64,000 nucleotides of DNA. It comes from Maribellus sediminis. Its GTDB lineage: Bacteria > Bacteroidota > Bacteroidia > Bacteroidales > Prolixibacteraceae. The stretch is from positions 372,001 through 436,000 of the forward strand of contig NZ_WXUB01000002.1 of NCBI RefSeq assembly GCF_011799805.1, in the 5' to 3' direction. A program made the translations under genes and the position numbers. Of the stretch, positions 15,644 to 25,852 are shown piece after piece; position 1 is the stretch's first letter; each line of letters starts with the position of its first letter. The notes beneath the pieces are model-generated. The model was not told the DNA's origin. It ran no database searches and saw nothing but the letters and a program-made list of their open reading frames with translations.

Positions 15644-18508
15644 TTATAGATTGATTTTTAGCTTATGACCATCGTAATCGACATACTGACCTGTTGCATC
15701 AACTTTGAAGCCTTGAGCCTTGTCTTTACTTACTTGTACGACCACAAACGATCTCTTTTTAAGCATCCCGTCAAATTCTCCTTCCCTGTCTCCAATTGTC
15801 AGTGTCCCTTCAGCTTCGTTATAGGTGAATGGAATATTAGAGTAAGCTCCTTTCTCATAGTTGTAATTTGTTCCTTCATCTTCATAAAGAGTGAAAGCGC
15901 CATCCTGCCCGCGATAAACATATAACATGATTTTTGCGGCCGGCTTCTCGTCGGTGTATTGAATTTCAGGTCCAACCGGAATGATGGAGCCTGCTTTTAC
16001 AAACAACGGTATCCTTTCATAAGGCGCTTCAACAGTCATTTTTTGACCACCGGCAATGTACTCTCCCGAATAAAAATCATACCAGCCGCTCTTATCGGGG
16101 AAATAAACATTCCGTTGTCTGGCTTTATAATGATATACCGGACAAACCATCAAAGCCGGCCCAAACATAAATTGGTCGTCAATGTTTTGCACCTCTGTGT
16201 CGGACGAAAAATCCATGACCAATGGACGCATGATGGTATAATCGTTGAACCAGGTCATACCGGCCATTGTATAGATATATGGCATTAACCGGTAGCGCAG
16301 ATTGGTATAATACAAAATTGAATTATAAGCTGGCTCACCTTTCGGCGCAATATTCCACATTTCGCGGAACGGGTACTGCCCGTGCGAGCGGTATAAGGGA
16401 GCAAATGATCCGAATTGGTACCAACGGGTATTCAACTCACGCCATTCGTTATAATCAGCATTTACTTTTTCGGTTTTATTGTACTCCATCTGTCCGGCAA
16501 CATAACGGTCTTCGACACAGAAGCCGCCAATGTCCATTGTCCAATAAGGGACGCCGCTTATCGAGAAATTTAAGCCTGCAGAAATTTGCGCTTTCATATC
16601 CTCCCAGCGAGTGCCAATGTCGCCGCTCCAGGTTGCAGTTGAATACCGTTGTAAACCGGCAAAACCGGAACGGGTAAGCAGGAAAACTCGTTTATTGGCG
16701 TCGACGCTGCGTTGTCCGTCGTAAATAGCTTCGGCATTCATCAAAGCGTATGTATTGAAATATTCTGCTGAAGGACCCAAAGCAGTCGGCCCGCATAAGG
16801 CTTTCCGGTATTTCATATCAGTGCAGTCGAGTACGTTCGGTTCGCTGGCATCCATCCACCAGGCGTCAATCCCTAAAGGATATAACTTATCATAGATTTG
16901 TTTCCAAAATAGCTTCCTGGCTCCGGCTGAATAGGCATCGTAAAACGAACCAACATAGCCCGGGCCGACCCAGTCGCGGATGCTGTCTTTTACTGCTTGC
17001 CGGTACATCCATCCTTTTTCATCAAATTCCTTGAAATGTTCGGTCGTAGCATAAAACTTTGGCCACACCGAAATCATCATCCGCCCGTTCATGCTATGAA
17101 TGGAATCGACCATTGCTTTGGGGTCGGGGAAACGTTTCTCGTCAAACTCATGGCTGCCCCATTCGCTTTCTCGCCAGTAATTCCAATCCAAAACAATGTT
17201 GTCGATAGGAATTTTCCGCTCTCTGAATTCTTTTAGTGTTGAAAGTATTTCATCCTGTGTTTTATACCGTTCCCGGCTTTGCCAAAAGCCCATAGCCCAT
17301 TTAGGCATGATTTGCGATTTTCCGGTGAGTTTCCGGTACCCTTTGATGATTTCATCCATCGAACTGCCGTACACAAAATAGTAATTCAGTTCTTTATTCA
17401 TTTCGCTCCACCAGACCTGACTGCTCTGTTCCTCCTCAGGAAGAGGCGTTTGAACACGCAGGCCGAAGTACGATCTTCCGCCGTCAGGCTTCCACTCAAC
17501 ACGCAGCGGCACACGTTTCCCGGCCTCAAGCTCAAACTCAAATTTGTAACTATTAGGGTTCCAGGCAGTCCTCCAACGTTCCGGCACTACCAATTCATTA
17601 TTCACGTACACTTTCACATATCCGGCGTAATACAGGATAAAACGGTAGGTTCCGCTTTGTGGCGCTTCAATCTCTCCTTCATAAGTTACATTGGCCCCTT
17701 TCAACGGAAAATTTTCAGGAAGATTCTTAATGGTTTTTACATCTTCAAAATACAGCGAATCTTCTTTGCGTTCCAATCGCTGTAATTCATTATTAAAAGG
17801 CAGATAAGTTCCGGTCAAGCTGCCTGGCTGACTATTTTTATCATACAATTTAAAAACCCTGTTTAGCTGCTGGTAGTCACGACTGTCGCCAAAGCGGCTT
17901 AATGAATAGCTGTCCCACAAAAGCCCATAGTTTTTGTTGGAAACAATAAAGGGCACCGAAACTTTAGTATTGTATTGAAATAATTCTTCGCTTTTTCCTT
18001 TATAGTTGAACTCGTCCGACTGATGTTGTCCCAATCCGTAGAATGCCTCATCGACAGGCGAATCGAACAATTGCCGAACCGAATAGGCGTTTGTACCTTC
18101 TACTTCAATAGGAGTGAACGTTTTGCCTCCTCCTGACTTCTCAGCCAGGATTACCACTCCATTTTTGTTTTTAAATTTCACACCTCCGTCCGATTTCGAA
18201 ACGGCAACAATCAATCGGGAAGTGCTCAACACAATTGAGTCTTTCCCATCTTCAACCTGATAAGGTACCGTTTGAATACAAGGAATGATAATAAGGCTTG
18301 AATCCGTCGGGAATTCGTCATCGGGGGTTGCTGACACGTGAATCAATTCATCGCTCAGCACCTGTATGCGTAACTTGTTCGCTTTAGTTTTTCTGGTTTG
18401 TTCCAGATTTAAAATTATACCGTCATCTGTTATTATATATTGTGGCTGAGAGCACGCTGCAAATAACCATACGGAAAAGACATATACAAGTATTCTTTTG
18501 TTTTTCAT
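15644..18508 (-). CDS. GH31 alpha-xylosidase with PA14 insert, lipoprotein
   Basis: Predicted to remove non-reducing alpha-1,6-xylose from xyloglucan oligosaccharides. The ATG at 18508 is chosen because it gives a lipoprotein signal (MKNKRILVYVF... FAAC); the open frame extends 18 codons further without improving it. The N-terminal beta domain is interrupted by a PA14-like module (about residues 200-355, including APQSGTYRFILYYAGYVKVYVNNE). This arrangement is known in xyloglucan GH31 alpha-xylosidases of Cellvibrio and Bacteroides. The nucleophile is Asp in WWMDASEPN near residue 552, and the acid/base is Asp in WSGDIGTRW near 629. It is the last gene of the PUL, 355 nt behind the esterase. 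The 954-residue length is normal for PA14-containing members. Confidence 0.88.
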   Translation of the reverse strand: MKNKRILVYVFSVWLFAACSQPQYIITDDGIILNLEQTRKTKANKLRIQVLSDELIHVSATPDDEFPTDSSLIIIPCIQTVPYQVEDGKDSIVLSTSRLIVAVSKSDGGVKFKNKNGVVILAEKSGGGKTFTPIEVEGTNAYSVRQLFDSPVDEAFYGLGQHQSDEFNYKGKSEELFQYNTKVSVPFIVSNKNYGLLWDSYSLSRFGDSRDYQQLNRVFKLYDKNSQPGSLTGTYLPFNNELQRLERKEDSLYFEDVKTIKNLPENFPLKGANVTYEGEIEAPQSGTYRFILYYAGYVKVYVNNELVVPERWRTAWNPNSYKFEFELEAGKRVPLRVEWKPDGGRSYFGLRVQTPLPEEEQSSQVWWSEMNKELNYYFVYGSSMDEIIKGYRKLTGKSQIMPKWAMGFWQSRERYKTQDEILSTLKEFRERKIPIDNIVLDWNYWRESEWGSHEFDEKRFPDPKAMVDSIHSMNGRMMISVWPKFYATTEHFKEFDEKGWMYRQAVKDSIRDWVGPGYVGSFYDAYSAGARKLFWKQIYDKLYPLGIDAWWMDASEPNVLDCTDMKYRKALCGPTALGPSAEYFNTYALMNAEAIYDGQRSVDANKRVFLLTRSGFAGLQRYSTATWSGDIGTRWEDMKAQISAGLNFSISGVPYWTMDIGGFCVEDRYVAGQMEYNKTEKVNADYNEWRELNTRWYQFGSFAPLYRSHGQYPFREMWNIAPKGEPAYNSILYYTNLRYRLMPYIYTMAGMTWFNDYTIMRPLVMDFSSDTEVQNIDDQFMFGPALMVCPVYHYKARQRNVYFPDKSGWYDFYSGEYIAGGQKMTVEAPYERIPLFVKAGSIIPVGPEIQYTDEKPAAKIMLYVYRGQDGAFTLYEDEGTNYNYEKGAYSNIPFTYNEAEGTLTIGDREGEFDGMLKKRSFVVVQVSKDKAQGFKVDATGQYVDYDGHKLKINL

Positions 18509-18863
18509 TAGAAGTTCTATTGGTTTAAATTTAACAGCTCTAATTTCAGCAAAAGACAGCAAGCGAAGGGGTCTTTATGTGTCGAAGAGTGTATTACAAT
18601 GTAGTTATTACTGAACAGAAATGGTTTTAAATAATTATCATCCGATTAATAGTCTGTAATATTTCTGGAGGAATACGGCCATAATCAAGGACATTGGCAT
18701 TAATATCCGCATTTTGCAGGCAACAAAAACCATAGCCCGGAGAGGGGTATGAGAAACGAACTAAAATATTGAACGTTATCATATCCCTCTCCTGTGAAAG
18801 CCAATAAAATCCTAAATTCTGACAATCAACGCGAAATAATTAGCAAAACAAGCCCGAATGCCA
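18509..18863. other. 355-bp spacer with a long inverted repeat
   Basis: No gene is seen. GGAGAGGGGTATGA (18739-18752) and TCATATCCCTCTCC (18779-18792) form a 14-bp stem with one G-U pair and a 26-nt loop. No T-run follows on either strand, so it is not a typical terminator. An RNA processing or stability element between the esterase and GH31 genes is possible. Confidence 0.6.
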
Positions 18864-19790
18864 TCAAAAACCATTTGCTTCAAGCCATTTACGACAGGCT
18901 TCAGTCCATGTGCCTTCTGTATTTGCCGGATGGCTCATGCCATATCCATGTCCGCCCGATTCATAAATATGAAGTTCGCAGGGTACATCATGTTTTTTCA
19001 GCGCTAATGCATAATCGATACTGTTCTGCACCGGAACGACATCATCGTCGAATGAATGCACCAAAAATGCCGGTGGAGTTTGCTCATTTACCTGGTACTC
19101 ATTGGAAAAATGCTTCACCTGTTCCGGCGTAGAATTGTTGCCAAGCAAATTCAGGCGTGAGCCCCAATGGGTAATTGTCGAATCCATCGAGATTACCGGA
19201 TAAATAAGCAAGGAGAAGTCGGGCCGGGCGCTGATCGAATCTTCGGGTTCATACACTTTCTCATTATAATGGGTTGAAATTGTGGATGCTACGTGTCCCC
19301 CCGCAGAAAATCCCATGATGCCGATCTTATCAGGATTAATTCCCCATTCTTTGGCATGGCGCCTGACGAACCGAATCGCTCTCTGCCCGTCTTGCAGGGG
19401 GCCAATCGATTTGTTTTCCATGATGACATCGTCAGGCTGACGGTAAGTCAACACGAAAGCGGTTATACCCAAGCTGTTGAACCATTGGGCCATCTGCAGC
19501 CCTTCATGCCGGATGGCAAGTCCTGAATACCCGCCTCCCGGACAAATAACAACTGCCGTACCCGTTGCCTTTTCCTCCGAAGCAGGGTAAAAATAGAGGT
19601 CGGGACTGACAATGGAATGTTTATCGACCCAGCCTGCCGTTGTATCGACATTCTGTTTGAATTCTTCACTCTTGATTGCTCCGGGAACTTTCCCATTCCA
19701 AAGGTCAATAACTTTGTTTTGGGCTGAAAGACTCCCGATTGTGGCTACCAGGCCAACAAATGCCACAACTAATTTTTTAAAATCTAACAT
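18864..19790 (-). CDS. Secreted alpha/beta-hydrolase esterase (acetyl-xylan-esterase-like)
   Basis: Likely periplasmic deacetylase acting on acetylated oligosaccharides. A signal peptide ends ...GSLSAQ at about residue 23. The oxyanion segment ICPGGGYSGL precedes the catalytic machinery: Ser in GFSAGGH near residue 162, Asp in HSFDDDVVP near 248 and His in GGHGYG near 279. That is the full Ser-Asp-His triad of the BD-FAE/Axe-type alpha/beta hydrolases. The 308-residue length fits. Only 2 nt separate it from the GH2 gene upstream, so the two are cotranscribed. Substrate is inferred from context and could be acetyl or another acyl group. Confidence 0.8.
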   Translation of the reverse strand: MLDFKKLVVAFVGLVATIGSLSAQNKVIDLWNGKVPGAIKSEEFKQNVDTTAGWVDKHSIVSPDLYFYPASEEKATGTAVVICPGGGYSGLAIRHEGLQMAQWFNSLGITAFVLTYRQPDDVIMENKSIGPLQDGQRAIRFVRRHAKEWGINPDKIGIMGFSAGGHVASTISTHYNEKVYEPEDSISARPDFSLLIYPVISMDSTITHWGSRLNLLGNNSTPEQVKHFSNEYQVNEQTPPAFLVHSFDDDVVPVQNSIDYALALKKHDVPCELHIYESGGHGYGMSHPANTEGTWTEACRKWLEANGF

Positions 19791-19792
19791 TC

Positions 19793-21580
19793 TTATTTTC
19801 TTTTATAGTATTCGTTCATAATATACCACGCTTTCTTTTTCTCTCCATTTTCGGATATCAAGCCTTTCCGGTTGTAGCCATTTTGGTAAACCTGGTTCAT
19901 CCGGCTTAACGACCGGTAGTCGAACAACAGCCACGGGCACACCCCGCACAGATTGGGAACAATGCCGAACATTTCAGTCTGATCCTTGTAGATTTTCTCC
20001 TGATAGGCTTCTGTCCAGTACGCTGCCTCATCGATTGGGCCACCAGTGCTACCAAACAAAGCTTCGCCGCCAAACTCGGAAATAAATACAGGTTTGTCGG
20101 GGAAAGCTACATTCCATTTTGTTTCCGATGGTTTGCCTTGCCAAGGTTTGTACCAACCAACATACTCATTAATGGCTATCAGTTCGGAATAGTTGTAAAG
20201 TGGATCCCACACCTTAAAGGTATTGTTGTTGTATCCGTGAGTATTTATCACGTGTACAATCAACCGGGTTGAATCCAAAGCCCTGCACTTTTGAGTTAGC
20301 TCAATAAGCGCCTCGTTGCGGTTTGGTGTTCCGGGATAGGTTTCGTTCGAAAGACACCAAATGGCAACTCCACAGTGATTTTTGTCGCGACGAATCATCT
20401 CGTTTAACATGGTCTCCAGTTTTTGAGGAACAAGGCTATCGGAAAACTGAATATGCTGATACACCGGCAACTCATCCCAGACCATGATTCCCATTCGCTC
20501 TGCTTGTTTAACCATGTTTTCACTGTGAGGATAATGGACTAATCTCACCAGGTTACACCCTAATTCTTTTGCAGCGTTCAATAATTTCCCGGCATCCTCA
20601 GCAGTATAAGCCCTCGCAGCTTTTGATGGGTTTTCTTCGTGAATATTTACTGCTTTCAGAAAAATTTCTTTGTTATTCAACAGTACTTTGTTTCCCAGTA
20701 CTTCAACGCTCCTGAAACCAATATCGTCGGCAAGGGTATCGGTTTCACTTTCAACCATTACCTTGTAAAGCTTCGGGTTTTCGGGCGACCAAAGTTTAAA
20801 AGCCGAGTTAAACTCAAGCTTTGCCCAACCTTCTTTATCGGTTTTTGTACGATATTCCAGATTCTGTTCAGGAATTTTAACCACAATATCCTGTTTAAGC
20901 TTGTTCCCGTTCAGTTTTACCCAGCCAGAAACGGTGTTTAAGCTCCCCTTCTTGAGCTGAATGAAGTAATCTTCAACAAAAGTTTCGTTGGTTTCGATTA
21001 AATCCACATCGCGGGTAATTCCACCATAATTGAACCAGTCGTAACCGGTACCGGGCAAACCGTTGCCCAAACGCTTGTTGTCAACCTTTACAACAATGGT
21101 GTTGCTACCATCCTTTACTTTACCTGTAATTTCAAACTGAAAAGGGGTAAAACCGCCTTCGTGGCTTCCCAGCTTTTCGCCGTTAAGGTACACATCGGCC
21201 AAATAATATACCGCCCCGAAATGCAAAAACAATCGCTTGTCTGCCTTCACGGAATAGTTAAATTGTTTTTTGTACCAAACCGTTCCTTCAAAATAAGTCA
21301 GCTCGCATAATTGCGAGTTAAAATCGCCCGGCACCTGCAACTCTGGGCCCCCTTCAAATGAATATTCCACAAAATCTGTCTTCTTTTGTGGCTTCTTTTC
21401 CTGCCATACCTGTTTCCCTTCGCCAACCCCTATTGGGTCGATAATGACTGTCCATTTGCCATTTAAACTTGTCGTTTTTCTTGCCTGAACATTAATCATG
21501 GCCGTTTGGGCATTTGCACTGCCTGCGAAAAAAATAAAAATCAAAAAGACTAACATCCATTCTTTTACTTCTGTCTTCAT
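19793..21580 (-). CDS. GH2 glycosidase with NxK motif (beta-glucuronidase-like)
   Basis: Compact 595-residue GH2 of the beta-glucuronidase size class, with signal peptide ending ANAQ. The order is jelly-roll sugar-binding domain (about 35-200), Ig-like domain (200-300) and TIM barrel. The acid/base is Glu in CLSNETYPG near residue 412, and the nucleophile is Glu in FISEFGGEALF near 502. Near residues 570-572 it has N-R-K followed by GL, aligned with the NxK motif that E. coli GusA uses to grip the uronic acid carboxylate. This suggests a beta-glucuronidase or beta-galacturonidase rather than a beta-galactosidase. In a xyloglucan locus that would fit rare acidic side chains. Family is firm, specificity inferred. 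Confidence 0.8.
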   Translation of the reverse strand: MKTEVKEWMLVFLIFIFFAGSANAQTAMINVQARKTTSLNGKWTVIIDPIGVGEGKQVWQEKKPQKKTDFVEYSFEGGPELQVPGDFNSQLCELTYFEGTVWYKKQFNYSVKADKRLFLHFGAVYYLADVYLNGEKLGSHEGGFTPFQFEITGKVKDGSNTIVVKVDNKRLGNGLPGTGYDWFNYGGITRDVDLIETNETFVEDYFIQLKKGSLNTVSGWVKLNGNKLKQDIVVKIPEQNLEYRTKTDKEGWAKLEFNSAFKLWSPENPKLYKVMVESETDTLADDIGFRSVEVLGNKVLLNNKEIFLKAVNIHEENPSKAARAYTAEDAGKLLNAAKELGCNLVRLVHYPHSENMVKQAERMGIMVWDELPVYQHIQFSDSLVPQKLETMLNEMIRRDKNHCGVAIWCLSNETYPGTPNRNEALIELTQKCRALDSTRLIVHVINTHGYNNNTFKVWDPLYNYSELIAINEYVGWYKPWQGKPSETKWNVAFPDKPVFISEFGGEALFGSTGGPIDEAAYWTEAYQEKIYKDQTEMFGIVPNLCGVCPWLLFDYRSLSRMNQVYQNGYNRKGLISENGEKKKAWYIMNEYYKRK

Positions 21581-21651
21581 GTATTCCTTTATTTTAAAAT
21601 ATTGTTTCCCTTATAATTTGCCAGGTAGTTCAGGGAAGTAACTGTTTAATC

Positions 21652-23199
21652 CTATATAAACTCAACTTTAAAAACGGTCGCAATTTCATCCATAGCTTCA
21701 GCACTGGGTGTTGTAAGCGTCAATTTATTTTCGCTGGCCGACCATTTTAACTCTTCGCCACTTCCAACCACGCTAACTCGTTTGATATTCTGCCCCGGAT
21801 TTGTCTCGAATACATGCTCCAACCCGATTTCTTTGCCAGAGTCGGGCAAACCCAATAAATAAACATACAGGGTATTTCCATCTTTCGATTTGGCAAAACG
21901 AACATCGTCTTTTGTGTATTTCATGGTAGCTGATTGTCCGCCAAAATGACCTTTCTCAAATTCAGCAATTCCGTAGCCAAAAACAGAATGTACACGCGTA
22001 TTGTACACCGCTTCCTTGTGTTTCTTAATCCATTCACCAATTGTAAGTAAAACGTCTTGCTGTTCTTGCGGGATGATGCCATTGGCCATTGGAGATACAT
22101 TTAACAGTACCACGCCTTTTTTACTCCACACGTCAATCATATTACGTATTATTAAATCGGCTTTTTTGTATTTCAGGCCATTGGTGTAGCACCAACTACC
22201 ATCACTAATGGTTATATCGGTTAGCCAGTATTTTTCCGAAATTTCTGTTTTCCCGCCCTGCTCAATGTCAAGAAGAGCCACACTATCAGGTAAGTCTTCC
22301 TGTTTATAAAAAGTTATCGGTTCCTGGCCGCGTTTTAAGGCTGTATTGTAATGATGGGCCACCATTTTTTGCCGGTATTCTTCAGGAACCATATCCAGCC
22401 ACGAATCAAACCAAATCATATCCGGGGCATATTTATCAACTACTTCATTTACCTGTCCCAACCAACGGTCGTGAAACTCATTAACGGGAATGTTGCCGTA
22501 CAGGTATTTAAGCTTTTCATCTTTGGTACTTGTAATTCCATTGGGGTCGTAGGCGAAATGACTATCAAAACCAACCTGACCGCTATTGGCCCAATGGACA
22601 CTGTCGTTGGCATAACGTTGCAGGTTTCGCGCATGATGGAAGGTTGCTATGGTTTTCATATCGCGCTTTTTAAGCTCCGATAACAGCTCTCCGGCAATGT
22701 CCTTTTCAGGCCCCATATCTGCAGCATTCCACGGATTTATTTCACTATCCCACATGGCAAAACCATCGTGATGTTGCGCAGCCAGGCCGGCAAATTTGGC
22801 TCCGGCATTTTGAAACAGGTCGGCCCACTCCGCGGCATTAAAATGTTCGGCCTTAAACAAAGGGATAAAATCATGATAATCAAAATCAGCTCCGTAGTTT
22901 TTCACATGGTAATCGCGAATTTCCGCTCCCCAATGTTCTTTTTCAAGCTTGGTATAGTACATCCATGCAGGATACCATTCGGAACTGAAAGCAGGTACGG
23001 AATAAATTCCCCAGTGGAAATAAATCCCGAGTTTGGCATCTTTAAACCATTCGGGTTGACTGTTGTGTTGGGCTAACGATTCCCAGGTTGGCTCGTAAAC
23101 ATTCACCTCCTGTTTGGTTTGTTTCGAACTGCAATTAATTAAGGTGCAAGCTGTAGCCAACAGGCTAACTGCTCTTAAAGTTCTTTTAAGTTTATTCAT
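21652..23199 (-). CDS. GH29 alpha-L-fucosidase A, lipoprotein
   Basis: Retaining alpha-L-fucosidase, 515 residues. The N-terminus MNKLKRTLRAVSLLATACTLINC has a lipobox-like cysteine, so the enzyme is probably membrane-anchored. The family start FKDAKLGIYFHWGIYSVPAFSSEWY and AAQHHDGFAMWDS are classic GH29. The nucleophile is Asp in DMIWFDSW near residue 266. A C-terminal beta-sandwich (about 400-515) follows. It lies between the two GH2 genes with 71 and 103 nt gaps. It could remove terminal fucose from xyloglucan. It differs clearly from the other two GH29 proteins here, so it is not a recent duplicate. Linkage preference cannot be read. Confidence 0.88.
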   Translation of the reverse strand: MNKLKRTLRAVSLLATACTLINCSSKQTKQEVNVYEPTWESLAQHNSQPEWFKDAKLGIYFHWGIYSVPAFSSEWYPAWMYYTKLEKEHWGAEIRDYHVKNYGADFDYHDFIPLFKAEHFNAAEWADLFQNAGAKFAGLAAQHHDGFAMWDSEINPWNAADMGPEKDIAGELLSELKKRDMKTIATFHHARNLQRYANDSVHWANSGQVGFDSHFAYDPNGITSTKDEKLKYLYGNIPVNEFHDRWLGQVNEVVDKYAPDMIWFDSWLDMVPEEYRQKMVAHHYNTALKRGQEPITFYKQEDLPDSVALLDIEQGGKTEISEKYWLTDITISDGSWCYTNGLKYKKADLIIRNMIDVWSKKGVVLLNVSPMANGIIPQEQQDVLLTIGEWIKKHKEAVYNTRVHSVFGYGIAEFEKGHFGGQSATMKYTKDDVRFAKSKDGNTLYVYLLGLPDSGKEIGLEHVFETNPGQNIKRVSVVGSGEELKWSASENKLTLTTPSAEAMDEIATVFKVEFI

Positions 23200-23302
23200 T
23201 TATTCAGTTTTTATTGGATGATAACTGCTCTGTTTCTTAAGTATTAAACGAAATGGTACTAATTTATCAAACGCAAACCTATAATAAGCCTGCTTGCCCG
23301 AA

Positions 23303-25726
23303 TTATTTTGCTGTCAGAATAGCTGATGTCACCGGAAGCGAACCACTTTGGGCTGTTATTTTTATTTCTCCTTTCCCAGAGGTTGATTGTATTACAGCCA
23401 GGCATTTTCCCTGATAAGCTTCCATTTCTCTGCCTTTAAACGGGGTATGACTTTTCTGGCTGCCATTGCCTACGGCCAGAAGTTTTCCGGCACCGCTCAC
23501 TTCAAATTCAATCAGGTTGTCGGCAAACGGAACAGGCACGTTATTGGCATCAAGCAATTGAACCGTTACATAGCTTAAGTCCTGCCTGTTTGCTTTTATG
23601 ATCTGACGGTCGGGAGTGAGCACTATCTTCGCAGGTTCGCCGGCTGTTTGTGCGACACAGGTAACGGTTTTGCCGTCTTCTGTTTTTCCTACAGCCTCTA
23701 ATATCCCCGGTTCGTATGGCACTTCAAAAAACAAAAAAGCTTCGTTATTTAGATCCCATTTACGGGAGCCCAACGATTTTCCGTTTAATTTTAATTCCAC
23801 ATCAGGCACGTTGGTATAAACGTGAATGGCCAGCGTGTCGCCAATGGTTTCGTGGTTCCAATGCGCTTCAACCTTAGGCCAGTTCCAAAACGAAGACCTA
23901 TTTCTGTTACGTGCCGATTTATCGGTTTGAACAGCAATGTAAACCATGGGCTCATCGTTCCATAACGACTTGCGGAACCAATAGCCGGGTTTTGGATTGC
24001 CACACATGTCTATCACACCACAATCGGCACCACGCCAAGGCCAGTTGGGCCATGTTTTCCAAAATTCAAAGCCGGTACCAACATGCCCGATGCCTGCTTC
24101 GCCAAGATAGTCAAAACCGGTCCACAAGAACTCGCCTGCCACATAATCTTCTAACTGGCCATCGAGCCATTGCTGGTATGAGCGCATTTGCCACGCTTTG
24201 TGATCGTGATACGGGTACATCACCGTTTCGGAACCATAAATCACCCGGTTAGGATATTTTTCGTGGTCTTCCTTATAAAAAGCTTCCTGGTAGTTGTATC
24301 CTACAATATCGAGCAAATTAAGCACGCCAAAAGAGTTGAAGTTTACAATTTCGTTACAGGCCAGGGTAAAAGGCCGCGTATTGTCGTGTTTTTTGGCTGC
24401 ATCCAGCAGCATGGGGATAATTTTCTGCGCACTGTCCTTGTTGTATTGTTCGCGCAATTCGTTGCCTATGCTCCACGCAATTACCGAAGGATGGTTTCGG
24501 TCGCGCCGGATCCAGTTTTCCACGTCGCGCTGGTACCATTCTTCAAAATGAGGGGCGTAACCATGGAAAGTTTTTCCATCCATCCATTCGTCGAAAATCT
24601 CGTCAATAACCACAAATCCCAGGCTGTCGGCATAAGCAAGCAGTTCCGGCGATGGCGGATTATGACTCATTCTTAACGCATTGCATCCCATTTCTTTCAA
24701 AATTGAAAGTTGTCGCTTGTGGGTTTGATTGAACACTGCGGCCCCAAGCGGTCCGCCATCGTGATGGTTGTTCACCCCTTTGAGTTTTACATGCTTACCA
24801 TTGAGCGAAAATCCTTTATTGGGATCGAACTGGAAAGTACGGACACCAAAAGCCGTTGTATAACTATCCACCACCTCATCGCCGCTCCATACTTCAACTT
24901 GCAGGCGGTACAAGTTGGGTGCTTCGATGGACCACAATTCAGGGCTGTCGATACGAATGTTTTGTGCTAACTTCTGCTGCTGACCCGCTTTAACATCAAC
25001 ACCGGTTTCCGATTTGGCAACTTCTTTATCTTCCGAATCAATGAACCGGGTCAACACGGTGCAAGGCTGATCGGTATCGTTGTCGTTATTTACTTCCACC
25101 GAAACATCTATACTGGCAGCGCTTTTGTTTACTTCCACAGTGTTAGCAAACACACCCCATTGGTTGATGTGTAGCTTATTTTTTGCAATGAGCCAAACAT
25201 GGCGGAAAATGCCCGAGCCCGTGTACCAACGCGAATTTGGCTGTTCCGAAGTATTTACTTTAACCGCAATCAGGTTGTTTTCGCCAACCGGGTTTAAATA
25301 AGGTGTCAATTCGTAATAAAACGACGAATAGCCATAAGGACGAATTCCAAGATAATGGCCGTTAATCCATACCTCGCTGTTGCGGTAAACACCGTCGAAC
25401 AAAATCCATAATTTCTTGTCAGCATACACCTTTTCCGTTACAAACTGTTTCCGGTACCAGCCAATTCCGCTATATGCGTAACCGCCACCGGCACCGGAGG
25501 TGTATGCCGAGTCGAAGGGATATTCGATGCTAAAATCATGTGGCACATCAAGTACGTGCCAGCCCGAATCGTCGAAACCGGGCTGTTCAGCCCCCGGCTG
25601 TTCGTTCAGTGCAAATTTCCAATCAAAATCGAAGGGAATTCTGGCATCATCTACCGTTTGATTGTTTTTGCAGGATGTGATTGCCAAAAGGCAAATCAAA
25701 ATATAAGTTATTTCTATCTTATTCAT
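23303..25726 (-). CDS. GH2 beta-galactosidase, lipoprotein
   Basis: Predicted exo-beta-galactosidase, 807 residues, with lipobox ITSC near residue 19. The sugar-binding jelly roll opens with PFDFDWKFALNE and WYRKQFV. An Ig-like domain and the TIM barrel follow. Acid/base Glu sits in SIGNELREQ near residue 422 and nucleophile Glu in IYGSETVMYP near 499. The barrel is followed by a DUF4982-like and an Ig-like domain (about 620-807), common in Bacteroidota PUL galactosidases. It lacks the NxK motif of the smaller GH2, so galactose removal from xyloglucan L side chains is the simplest role. Gaps to neighbours are 103 and 126 nt. Confidence 0.87.
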   Translation of the reverse strand: MNKIEITYILICLLAITSCKNNQTVDDARIPFDFDWKFALNEQPGAEQPGFDDSGWHVLDVPHDFSIEYPFDSAYTSGAGGGYAYSGIGWYRKQFVTEKVYADKKLWILFDGVYRNSEVWINGHYLGIRPYGYSSFYYELTPYLNPVGENNLIAVKVNTSEQPNSRWYTGSGIFRHVWLIAKNKLHINQWGVFANTVEVNKSAASIDVSVEVNNDNDTDQPCTVLTRFIDSEDKEVAKSETGVDVKAGQQQKLAQNIRIDSPELWSIEAPNLYRLQVEVWSGDEVVDSYTTAFGVRTFQFDPNKGFSLNGKHVKLKGVNNHHDGGPLGAAVFNQTHKRQLSILKEMGCNALRMSHNPPSPELLAYADSLGFVVIDEIFDEWMDGKTFHGYAPHFEEWYQRDVENWIRRDRNHPSVIAWSIGNELREQYNKDSAQKIIPMLLDAAKKHDNTRPFTLACNEIVNFNSFGVLNLLDIVGYNYQEAFYKEDHEKYPNRVIYGSETVMYPYHDHKAWQMRSYQQWLDGQLEDYVAGEFLWTGFDYLGEAGIGHVGTGFEFWKTWPNWPWRGADCGVIDMCGNPKPGYWFRKSLWNDEPMVYIAVQTDKSARNRNRSSFWNWPKVEAHWNHETIGDTLAIHVYTNVPDVELKLNGKSLGSRKWDLNNEAFLFFEVPYEPGILEAVGKTEDGKTVTCVAQTAGEPAKIVLTPDRQIIKANRQDLSYVTVQLLDANNVPVPFADNLIEFEVSGAGKLLAVGNGSQKSHTPFKGREMEAYQGKCLAVIQSTSGKGEIKITAQSGSLPVTSAILTAK

Positions 25727-25852
25727 TGTGTTGATTTAATATTGATTTATTCAGTAATCACAGCCACTTCTGCATAACAGCTACTCATTTTTACCCATTC
25801 AAATATTTATTTTATTGCCTTAGGATAAAGATTTTGAATGAGATTAAAATTC

